A DNA stretch of 6,423 nucleotides from Gammaproteobacteria bacterium (GTDB taxonomy: Bacteria; Pseudomonadota; Gammaproteobacteria; Pseudomonadales; Pseudohongiellaceae): the NCBI GenBank assembly GCA_002714195.1, contig PAWK01000051.1:6702-13124 (forward strand). Reading direction: 5' to 3'. The position numbers and the translations under genes are program-made. Below the pieces are notes generated by a model, which was not told where the DNA came from, made no database searches, and worked only from the letters and a program-made list of their open reading frames with translations. This document shows, piece by piece, positions 1-6,003 of the stretch (its first letter is position 1; the number at the start of each line of letters is the position of its first letter).

Positions 1-1274
1 TCTTTTGTTATCAGTTGGTCCCCGACTATAAATGACATTGAAAAAGAAATGAGAAAGATACTGCTCAGTTGTCCAAGGTTTCGAGTGGTCGCCACAGTCC
101 CGGCGGCCAAACCATAATTCTCTTTGGCAACTGAGCTCATTATCGCATTAGTATTTGGGGACGAAAAAAGACTGAAACCGACGCCGACTAAAACCAGGAT
201 GACCATGAAGTAAATAGATAATTCCATAGAAGCTAAAATGCTGAGCGTGAACAAACTGCAACCGGATATTATCATTCCAAGTGTTGCCAAAATACGAGGC
301 TCGAAAATATCAGAGAGTCGTCCTGAAATTGAGGAAAGAATTGCCATAGTCGCTGGTTGAAGGCTTATTATTAAACCAGCTTGACTTGCTGATAACTGTT
401 TTAGATCCTGAAGATAGAGGCTAAGGATAACAACATTTGAGTAAGTGGCGGCATACATCATAAAGGACGCAAGACAAGATTTAGTTAGCATTGTGTTATT
501 TCTAAAGATTCCTAAATCCCAAATCGGAAAAGGATATTTTAAGGAATGTTTTACAAACAGTGCGGCGGTAACTAGAAAGAGGCTTAACAGAACCAAACTG
601 TTTGAATCGGGCAAGTTGCTTACACCAAAACAAAGCAGAACTATAGAAGTCGCGTAAAGCGTTGAGCCTGCTTTGTCGAATTTGAATTCTTTTGAGAGTT
701 GGTTGTCTGAATCATTTGGGACCTGGTGAATTAGAGCTATGATTATGAGTGTGAGAGGTAAGTGTAAAACAAAATTAAGTCTCCAATTTAAGTATTCCAT
801 CACGATCCCACCCAGAGTTGGTCCTAATGCCAGTCCCAAATAGACTGCGGAAAGCGTTATGCCTATTGCTTTGCCTCGCTCTTTTGCCGGATAAACAGAA
901 CTCACCATAGCTGTTTGAGTCGCGTATAGCATCGCTGCTCCTATGCCTTGGAGAAACCTTCCCAGTAGTAAGATAGAACCAGAATTGGCGAGCGCAACAA
1001 AAATCGAACTAAAAGAGAGAACTAATAAGCCAGTAAGGAAAATCTTCTTCTTACCTAGGGCGTCGGCAAGCCTTCCAAAGATTAGAACGAACATCACGCT
1101 TGCCATTAGGTAAGACATTGGAATCCAGGCAATTTGAGACGCATTTAAATCGAATTGGTCAGCTACGACTGGAATCGCAACATTTGTTGCGGAGAGCATT
1201 ATTGGCATGCCAAAAGCACTCAACCAAACCACGAGTAAGACAATCGATTTTTCGGAAAAGCGCTCCTTAATCAT
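1..1274 (-). CDS. MFS drug/metabolite exporter, DHA2 (14-helix) type, C-terminus cut by window edge
   Basis: The minus strand stays open from an ATG at 1274 to the left edge, giving 424 residues without a stop. The protein is an inner-membrane, proton-driven exporter of the EmrB/QacA-like DHA2 group (family knowledge). Visible marks are MFS motif A after helix 2 (G67-R-L-A-D71 with G74-K-K-K), the helix-4 motif around R106-F-L-Q-G110, and the helix-5 antiporter motif C (G147, G151-P-T-L-G155-G156). There is also a W164-R plus L172-P signature entering helix 6, a second motif-A-like G318-R-L-S-D loop, and an SPNTN stretch near 372. About 13 hydrophobic segments can be counted, so roughly one helix and the tail are missing to the left. 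A GTG directly precedes the ATG in frame; I chose the ATG, with a weak AGAGAA upstream. The gene is divergent from the NMO-fold gene, which hints at shared control or a shared substrate. The substrate is unknown. Confidence 0.93.
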   Translation of the reverse strand, partial: MIKERFSEKSIVLLVVWLSAFGMPIMLSATNVAIPVVADQFDLNASQIAWIPMSYLMASVMFVLIFGRLADALGKKKIFLTGLLVLSFSSIFVALANSGSILLLGRFLQGIGAAMLYATQTAMVSSVYPAKERGKAIGITLSAVYLGLALGPTLGGIVMEYLNWRLNFVLHLPLTLIIIALIHQVPNDSDNQLSKEFKFDKAGSTLYATSIVLLCFGVSNLPDSNSLVLLSLFLVTAALFVKHSLKYPFPIWDLGIFRNNTMLTKSCLASFMMYAATYSNVVILSLYLQDLKQLSASQAGLIISLQPATMAILSSISGRLSDIFEPRILATLGMIISGCSLFTLSILASMELSIYFMVILVLVGVGFSLFSSPNTNAIMSSVAKENYGLAAGTVATTRNLGQLSSIFLISFSMSFIVGDQLITK

Positions 1275-1387
1275 CACTAAATATTCTCTGAATTGACCTT
1301 GCTTTATATATGAAGGCTACCTTCTTCTATCATATTGTTCTAGGTCTTTGTAGAGAGACTGACGGTCAATGTGAGTTTGGAACTTTA

Positions 1388-1416
1388 ATGACTTTTCTGC
1401 AGCTGAATGGGATACT
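1388..1416 (+). promoter_or_regulatory. Candidate sigma70-type promoter for the NMO-fold operon
   Basis: ATGACT at 1388-1393 (4 of 6 matches to TTGACA) lies 17 bases before GATACT at 1411-1416 (4 of 6 matches to TATAAT). The spacing is ideal and the predicted start of transcription is near 1423, about 25 bases before the chosen ATG at 1448. The match is moderate, so this is a candidate only. Elsewhere in the divergent gap (1275-1447), TTGACC on the minus strand (1369-1364) is a good -35 for the exporter gene, but I found no well-spaced -10 for it. Confidence 0.3.
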
Positions 1417-1423
1417 GCAGTAT
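1412..1423. promoter_or_regulatory. Perfect 12-bp palindrome, operator candidate
   Basis: ATACTGCAGTAT reads identically on both strands. It overlaps the proposed -10 box and ends 24 bases before the ATG of the NMO-fold gene. A second CTGCAG occurs at 1397-1402, 18 bases (centre to centre) upstream of the CTGCAG in the palindrome core. Placement over a promoter between divergent genes is typical of a repressor site, but no regulator gene is in the window, so binding is inference. Confidence 0.35.
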
Positions 1424-1447
1424 AAATCGAATAGAGTATTTAGTGTT

Positions 1448-2422
1448 ATGAGAACAAGAATTACAGAATCTTTGGGTATTGAATTTCCAGTTGTGCAGGG
1501 AGGTATGCAATGGGTAGGAATCGCCGAAATGGCATCTGCTGTCTCGAATGCAGGCGGTTTGGGGATACTAACCGGATTAACCCAGCCAAGCCCCAAAGAC
1601 TTAGTTAACGAAATCGAGCGCTGTCGAGAGATGACGGACAAGCCATTTGCTGTGAATCTCACTATTCTGCCTACAATTAAACCGGTACCGTATCAAGAAT
1701 ATGCACAAGCTATAGTAGATTCGGGAATAAAGATTGTAGAGACTGCCGGTCGTAATCCCGAACCGTTTCTACCGCTGTTTAAGAGCGCAGGGATTCAGGT
1801 TATCCATAAATGCACTTCGATCAGACATGCGTTGAAAGCTGAGAAGATTGGGTGTGATATGGTAAGTGTGGATGGGTTTGAGTGCGCGGGCCATCCCGGG
1901 GAAGATGATGTTACTAATATGATACTGCTACCTCTTGCGGCACAACGATTGAAAATTCCGTTTCTTGCCTCGGGTGGTTTGGGTGATGGTAAGGGTCTTG
2001 CTGCTGCCCTAGCAATGGGAGCAGATGGCATTAATATGGGCACTAGATTTATGGTCACGCAAGAGGCGCCAATACATGAAAATGTAAAGCAGAAAATGGT
2101 GGAGGCAACAGAGCTTGATACCTCGCTGATATACAGGACACTAAGTAACACTGCCCGTGTTTTTAAAAATAGTGTGGCAGAACAGGTGATAGAAGTTGAG
2201 TCTAAACCAGGTGCAACACAGTTTGAAGATATTCAGTCGCTAGTGCAAGGAGCAAAAGGCAGAGAACTCTTTGACACGGGTGATCTCGATAAAGGCATTT
2301 GGTCTGCTGGTATGATCGTTGGTCTAATCGATGATATTCCTACATGCAATGAATTGATCACACGCATAGTTGCCGAGGCAGAAGAGATAATAAAACAAAG
2401 ATTGTTAAGTGCAGTTTCGTAA
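1448..2422 (+). CDS. NMO-fold FMN oxidoreductase (nitronate monooxygenase / 2-nitropropane dioxygenase family)
   Basis: The product is 324 residues, a cytoplasmic FMN-dependent TIM-barrel protein. The family includes nitronate monooxygenases, which oxidise alkyl nitronates with O2, but also enoyl reductases (FabK) and the steroid-ring enzyme IpdC, so the exact reaction is open. Visible features are Q18-G-G-M20 at the first strand (FMN pocket), the ECAGHPG segment with H149 at the position of the catalytic His of NMO/FabK, the A174-S-G-G177 phosphate loop, and the GINMGTRF stretch at 194-201. APIHENVK follows at 207-214. The reading frame is open further upstream to an ATG at 1310, but those 46 extra codons resemble nothing in the family and overlap the promoter region. 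Homologues begin close to the MRTRITE start, so I chose 1448. The ribosome site is weak (AGAG around 1433-1436). It is the first gene of a likely operon, 22 bases before the SDR gene. Confidence 0.92.
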   Translation: MRTRITESLGIEFPVVQGGMQWVGIAEMASAVSNAGGLGILTGLTQPSPKDLVNEIERCREMTDKPFAVNLTILPTIKPVPYQEYAQAIVDSGIKIVETAGRNPEPFLPLFKSAGIQVIHKCTSIRHALKAEKIGCDMVSVDGFECAGHPGEDDVTNMILLPLAAQRLKIPFLASGGLGDGKGLAAALAMGADGINMGTRFMVTQEAPIHENVKQKMVEATELDTSLIYRTLSNTARVFKNSVAEQVIEVESKPGATQFEDIQSLVQGAKGRELFDTGDLDKGIWSAGMIVGLIDDIPTCNELITRIVAEAEEIIKQRLLSAVS

Positions 2423-2444
2423 GTGAAAACGAGAATTAAAGTTT

Positions 2445-3248
2445 ATGGAAGTAAAAGGTAAGGTTGTTGTTGTAACTGGTGGAGCAAGTGGTATTGGTAA
2501 ATCACTAAGCGAGCGATTCGCTGCGGAGGGTGCTCAAGCAGTCGTGGTTGCGGATATTGAACTTGATGGAGCTACATCAACACTGGCAAATATAGAGAAG
2601 GATACAAACGGGCTGGCTGTCCAATGTGATGTTTCGAACGAAGAGGCTGTAAAAAAGTTGGTATCTGACACTCTTCGTGAGTTTGGTCACATCGACTTAT
2701 TTTGTTCAAATGCTGGAATATTTACAGCTGGTGGTGAGGAGGTTTCTAACGATAGCTGGCAAAATATTTGGGATATCAACGTTATGTCTCATGTTTTTGC
2801 AGCCAGAGCTGTCCTGCCTAGTATGCTGGAAAGAGGAGAGGGCTATTTGTTGAATACTTCTTCGGCTGCGGGGTTGTTAAGTCAAGTAGGGTCTGCCCCT
2901 TACTCGGTCACAAAACATGCGGCAATTGGTTTTGCAGAATGGTTGTCAATTACTTACGGTAATCGTGGTATTAAAGTTTCAGTGCTTTGCCCTCAAGCAG
3001 TGCGAACAGCCATGACTGCCGGGGGTGATGGCGGGGTTGCAGGCTTGGACGGCATGCTTGAGCCAGAAGATTTAGCTGTGACAGTGATTGATGCGTTAGA
3101 CCGAGAGCAGTTTTTAGTATTGCCGCATCCAGAGGTGCTCACCTATATGCGAAGAAAGACCGACGATTATGACCGATGGCTTGGAGGTATGAGACGTTTA
3201 TACGATCGATTTGCAGAGGTCTACAAAAAGCGACAACAAGGAAATTAA
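2445..3248 (+). CDS. Classical short-chain dehydrogenase/reductase (SDR)
   Basis: The 267-residue product is a cytoplasmic NAD(P)-dependent alcohol/ketone oxidoreductase with the Rossmann fold of classical SDRs, which are usually about 250 residues and oligomeric. Visible features are T11-G-G-A-S-G16-I-G18 for cofactor binding, D37 at the end of the second strand (favours NAD over NADP), D62, N89-A-G91, and catalytic N112, S140, Y153 and K157. The segment after strand 6 reads C182-P-Q rather than the usual PG, followed by T188. The C-terminal tail, from about H228, is rich in Arg, Asp and Tyr and extends the core by some 20-25 residues; it may shape the substrate pocket or the oligomer interface. 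The ATG at 2445 follows a weak GAGA 10 bases upstream. The gene lies 22 bases after the NMO-fold gene and just before the hydrolase gene, so co-transcription is likely. The substrate is unknown. Confidence 0.95.
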   Translation: MEVKGKVVVVTGGASGIGKSLSERFAAEGAQAVVVADIELDGATSTLANIEKDTNGLAVQCDVSNEEAVKKLVSDTLREFGHIDLFCSNAGIFTAGGEEVSNDSWQNIWDINVMSHVFAARAVLPSMLERGEGYLLNTSSAAGLLSQVGSAPYSVTKHAAIGFAEWLSITYGNRGIKVSVLCPQAVRTAMTAGGDGGVAGLDGMLEPEDLAVTVIDALDREQFLVLPHPEVLTYMRRKTDDYDRWLGGMRRLYDRFAEVYKKRQQGN

Positions 3249-3274
3249 TAAAAATTATGCTTATCGAGAAACTG

Positions 3275-3952
3275 ATGAAAAAACTAAAACCTTGCCTTGC
3301 ACTGATGATGGTTATCTTTTGTTCAACGAATTTTGCTCAGGAGCGCATTACGCTGCAGGATGGCTCCCGCCTAAGTGTGTATATCGTAAAACCAGCTGAG
3401 ACTTTGTCGGGACCCGCGCCGCTCGTTATTCTGATGGGAGGTGGTCCTGGGAATGCTTCGATTTCAAGAGATACATCGATCTGGCTAGGTGGCGGCTTTG
3501 CGGAAAGAGGTTGGATGGTTGCAGTGCCTGTATCTCCGAATAATCGGGCTTTTAGAGGGGACGAGAACAATCAAAAGGTTGAACAGTTAATTGTAGAGTT
3601 ACAGAAAAAAGAAGAGATTCTAGATGGAAAAGTTTTGTTGGCAGGCATATCAAATGGAGGTATGTCTGCATTAGAAATAGCGCGACGGAATCCGGATAAT
3701 TATATGGGGGTAGCGGCGGTTCCTGCTTTGGCAACATCGGTTGTTGATAACCGAGTGCTTGCCGGTTTTCCTGTTTACTTGAGAATAGGCGGAGCCGATC
3801 AATTGGGGTGGGCCGATCGTTTTGATGAGACAGCCGAGGCTTTGACCGAGGCTGGTGTTGATTTAGACGCAGCTATTCTCGACAGCGCGCCACATATGTT
3901 TCGTATGAACTGGGAATCTTTGGATGCCTGGCTGGACAAGATCTCAGAGTAA
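3275..3952 (+). CDS. Exported alpha/beta hydrolase (esterase-like)
   Basis: From the ATG at 3275 the product is 225 residues. Its N-terminus, MKKLK then a hydrophobic stretch and NFA before QE, is a typical Sec signal peptide likely cut after A21. No lipobox is seen: the Cys at 16 is preceded by VIF. The mature part has the alpha/beta hydrolase order: an M54-G-G-G57-P oxyanion-type loop, nucleophile S126 in G-I-S-N-G, D175 in GGADQ, and H207 in APHMF. This resembles the periplasmic esterase / depolymerase-like hydrolases, so ester or amide cleavage in the periplasm is the probable role. An in-frame ATG at 3257 would lengthen the n-region by six residues; it has AAGGAA about 13 bases upstream, whereas 3275 has GAGA at a normal distance. 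The frame is open further back into the SDR gene, but that overlap is out of frame with the SDR and not believable. Last gene of the plus-strand operon. Confidence 0.85.
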   Translation: MKKLKPCLALMMVIFCSTNFAQERITLQDGSRLSVYIVKPAETLSGPAPLVILMGGGPGNASISRDTSIWLGGGFAERGWMVAVPVSPNNRAFRGDENNQKVEQLIVELQKKEEILDGKVLLAGISNGGMSALEIARRNPDNYMGVAAVPALATSVVDNRVLAGFPVYLRIGGADQLGWADRFDETAEALTEAGVDLDAAILDSAPHMFRMNWESLDAWLDKISE

Positions 3953-3967
3953 GTGGACTTTAATAAT

Positions 3968-4372
3968 CTAACTACTTTCTAGCAACTCTACCCAATTGCC
4001 GTCGGGATCGGCGACTATCGCTATAGTTATTCCTTCACGTATTACCTTCGCAGGAACCACAACCTTGTAGCCGCTGTCCTTAATTTTGTTAACCACGCTT
4101 TCCAGGTTTGGAGTGTGAATTGTCCAGTATCGATAACCGGTTGCGCCCCTAATACCTCCCGGAGGAGACTCGGCAGGTGCCGATGGTTCGAGCTCAATTA
4201 CCTTAATTATGCTATCACCGACTTTGAACCGGTTCATAGTTCCGCCACCGGGCATGGGTATGGAGGCCTCAAGCTCAAGACCTAAGACCTTGCCATAAAA
4301 AGTCATCATCGCGTCTATATCTTTGGCAATGATTCCAATATCAATAGCCCGTTTTTGTACTTCCATTCCCAT
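3968..4372 (-). CDS. VOC-superfamily (glyoxalase/bleomycin-resistance fold) protein
   Basis: The 134-residue product has the length and the paired beta-alpha-beta-beta-beta modules of a single-chain VOC protein. Such proteins usually dimerise and use a metal to isomerise, epimerise, cleave or bind small molecules. Visible are the first module with D18-I-D20 and T24-F-Y26-G-K-V-L-G31 (the usual FY..vLG pattern), V58-I-E60, the start of module two at G79-Y-R-Y82, and the closing D122-P-D-G125-N-W-V-E129. At the four usual metal positions the residues are D11 (normally His), E60, Y82 (normally His or Gln) and E129. The metal site is therefore altered, and the protein may bind metal differently or not at all. 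The ATG at 4372 has a strong AAGAGG at 4384-4379, six bases away. The gene lies 21 bases after the ALDH gene on the same strand, so it is the second gene of that operon. Function unknown. Confidence 0.88.
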   Translation of the reverse strand: MGMEVQKRAIDIGIIAKDIDAMMTFYGKVLGLELEASIPMPGGGTMNRFKVGDSIIKVIELEPSAPAESPPGGIRGATGYRYWTIHTPNLESVVNKIKDSGYKVVVPAKVIREGITIAIVADPDGNWVELLESS

Positions 4373-4393
4373 AATTCGCCTCTTTTTTATTTC

Positions 4394-5821
4394 TTATGCC
4401 GCACCCATCATGGCCTTGGTTTCTAAGAATTCTTCAAAACCTTCAATGCCCCACTCTCGACCGTTACCAGACTGTTTATAGCCACCAAACGGTGCAGAAA
4501 AATCCGGTCCCGCTCCATTGATATGGACATTGCCCGTGCGCAGTTTGCGAGCAATCGCTTGAGCGTGTTCCGGCTCTCCTGATACGTAACCTGACAGCCC
4601 GTAATCGGTATCATTAGCAATAGAGACAGCTTGATCATCATCCTTATACCCAATTATTGAGAGTACTGGGCCAAATATTTCTTCGCGAGCTATCGTCATA
4701 TCGTTCGAGACATTTGCAAAAATTGTGGGGCGAACAAAATAACCTTCCTCTATACCTTCGGGGCGCGCTAGACCGCCGGTAATCAAAACTGCGCCTTCAT
4801 CGATACCTTTTTTAATTAAAGCTTGAATCTTGTTGAATTGTACTTCGCTTACGACAGGCCCTAATCTTGTTCCTTCAGCAGAAGGGTCTCCAACAACGGA
4901 TTTAGCGGCAGCTGCTTTCGCTGCTTCTATAGCTTCTTCCATTCGCGATTGCGGCACTAACATTCGGGTTGGCGCGTTACAGGATTGGCCGCTGTTTCCA
5001 AAACAGCCGGCGACTCCCCCTGATACTGCGCGTGAGAAATCCGGCGTATCGTCAAGGATTATATTGGCGGATTTTCCGCCCAACTCTTGAGTAACCCGCT
5101 TGATTCCATCGGCAGCAGCTTTAGCCACTTCTCTGCCTGCGCGCGTAGAGCCCGTAAACGAGACCAAATCAATATCTGGGTGGCCAGAAATTGATGCGCC
5201 GACGGTTGGCCCGTCTCCGTTGATTAAATTGAATACTCCAGCTGGTAGCCCCGAGTCAGCTATAATTTCAGCTAGTATATATGCACTTATCGGGGCAATC
5301 TCGCTTGGTTTCAAAACCATAGTACATCCAGCTGCTATAGCGGGACCGACTTTGCAGGCAATCTGATTTAAGGGCCAATTCCAAGGAGTGATGAACCCAC
5401 AAACTCCAGCAGGTTCTTTAACAATTTTCGTTGTGCCTCTGACTTCTTCGAACTCAAAATTTTCTAAAATGTTTAATACGTTCATGAAGTGGCCGAGTCC
5501 GCTGCCTAGCTGTGCGGTTTTAGCCAGACCCATTGGAGCGCCCATTTCCGATGAAATCGCACTTGCCATTTCATCTCCTCGAGATTTCAACCCACCTATA
5601 ATCTTACTTATAATTTCCTTTCGTGCTTCGATGCTGGAATTAGACCAGGAACCAAAGGCTGATTTTGCAGCTGTCGCTGCGCGATCAACGTCATCTGGAT
5701 TTCCCATACTGATGGTTGCAAACGCTTTCTCGGTGGCCGGGTTAATAACTTCAAGGGTTTCTCTACCCTCAGGTTCTATCCACTCGCCGTTTATGAAAAA
5801 CTTGTGATATGCCGCACTCAT
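4394..5821 (-). CDS. NAD-type aldehyde dehydrogenase
   Basis: The 475-residue product is a complete ALDH-superfamily enzyme that oxidises an aldehyde to the carboxylic acid in the cytoplasm. All key residues are present: oxyanion N148 in TPWNWP, K171-P-S-E174 (E174 at the position that binds the adenosine ribose and favours NAD), the F222-T-G-S-T loop, general base E246 in QELGGK, catalytic C281 in GQSC, and E381-I-F-G-P-V for the nicotinamide ribose. The C-terminal F445-G-G-Y-K-Q-S-G motif closes the domain. Length and order are normal for the family. It resembles the CddD-like ALDHs linked to cyclic alcohol and lactone breakdown, but this rests on memory of the sequence style and not on a search. 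The ATG at 5821 has a textbook AGGAG six bases upstream (5832-5828). It is the first gene of an operon with the VOC gene and is divergent from the hydrolase gene at 6004. Confidence 0.97.
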   Translation of the reverse strand: MSAAYHKFFINGEWIEPEGRETLEVINPATEKAFATISMGNPDDVDRAATAAKSAFGSWSNSSIEARKEIISKIIGGLKSRGDEMASAISSEMGAPMGLAKTAQLGSGLGHFMNVLNILENFEFEEVRGTTKIVKEPAGVCGFITPWNWPLNQIACKVGPAIAAGCTMVLKPSEIAPISAYILAEIIADSGLPAGVFNLINGDGPTVGASISGHPDIDLVSFTGSTRAGREVAKAAADGIKRVTQELGGKSANIILDDTPDFSRAVSGGVAGCFGNSGQSCNAPTRMLVPQSRMEEAIEAAKAAAAKSVVGDPSAEGTRLGPVVSEVQFNKIQALIKKGIDEGAVLITGGLARPEGIEEGYFVRPTIFANVSNDMTIAREEIFGPVLSIIGYKDDDQAVSIANDTDYGLSGYVSGEPEHAQAIARKLRTGNVHINGAGPDFSAPFGGYKQSGNGREWGIEGFEEFLETKAMMGAA

Positions 5822-5840
5822 TTCTTACTCCTGTCTCTAC

Positions 5841-5866
5841 TATCGATGATACGTATCTGATGATAC
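5841..5866. promoter_or_regulatory. Operator-like palindrome plus direct repeat in the ALDH leader
   Basis: GATACGTATC at 5848-5857 is a perfect 10-bp palindrome. The 8-mer GATGATAC occurs at 5845-5852, overlapping the palindrome, and again at 5859-5866, a 14-base period. The block lies 20-45 bases upstream of the ALDH ATG, just beyond its ribosome site, where a bound repressor could block both transcription and leader clearance. The pattern is TetR-like in style, but the regulator is not in the window. Confidence 0.4.
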
Positions 5867-5905
5867 AAATACCCTGCTGTTATTTCCTATCGGAAGATGA
5901 GGCGT

Positions 5906-5934
5906 AGTATAACCGACAAACCGCTCTATCACGA
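5906..5934 (-). promoter_or_regulatory. Candidate promoter for the ALDH-VOC operon
   Basis: On the minus strand TATACT (5911-5906, 5 of 6 matches to the -10 consensus) follows TCGTGA (5934-5929, only 3 of 6 matches to the -35) at a 17-base spacing. Transcription would start near 5899, giving a leader of about 78 bases that contains the palindrome at 5848-5857. The weak -35 suggests help from an activator or a wrong choice. For the plus-strand gene at 6004 only a loose TATATT at 5943-5948 is visible, without a convincing -35. Confidence 0.28.
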
Positions 5935-5991
5935 ATAGACGATATATTAATGCATGCCGATAACTAATAATGTCCGACTGGTTTGCTAAGC

Positions 5992-5997
5992 AGGGGA
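5992..5997 (+). promoter_or_regulatory. Ribosome binding site of the papain-like hydrolase gene
   Basis: AGGGGA lies six bases before the ATG at 6004. The next codon is also ATG (6007), and a third ATG lies in frame at 6013. The spacing favours 6004, with 6007 equally possible. Confidence 0.6.
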
Positions 5998-6003
5998 AAC
6001 GCG

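Noticed and set aside
445..657. Short plus-strand open frame of 70 codons
   Set aside because: It lies entirely antisense to the well-supported exporter gene and encodes no recognisable protein.
1312..1324. Small hairpin, GAAGG and CCTTC with a 3-base loop
   Set aside because: Five-base arms are common by chance, and no function is suggested by its position.
1292..1370. ATTGACC and GGTCAAT inverted pair 66 bases apart in the divergent gap
   Set aside because: The copies are short and far apart. One may simply be a -35 box for the exporter gene; no further support.
1310..1447. In-frame N-terminal extension of the NMO-fold gene starting at the ATG at 1310
   Set aside because: The 46 codons show no family similarity and cover the promoter and the 12-bp palindrome. 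Family members begin near the MRTRITE sequence at 1448.
1366..2151. Minus-strand open frames of 98 and 118 codons
   Set aside because: They are antisense to the NMO-fold gene and have no recognisable domain or ribosome site.
3211..3399. Plus-strand open frame of 62 codons across the SDR-hydrolase junction
   Set aside because: It overlaps the SDR end and the signal peptide of the hydrolase in another frame and has no recognisable content.
3953..3967. Possible bidirectional terminator between the converging operons
   Set aside because: Only a 4-bp inverted repeat (AAGT/ACTT) is visible, with no GC-rich stem or T-run; too weak to call.
4830..5807. Three plus-strand open frames of 86 to 139 codons
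   Set aside because: All are antisense to the ALDH gene and arise from its codon bias; the ALDH frame carries every catalytic motif.
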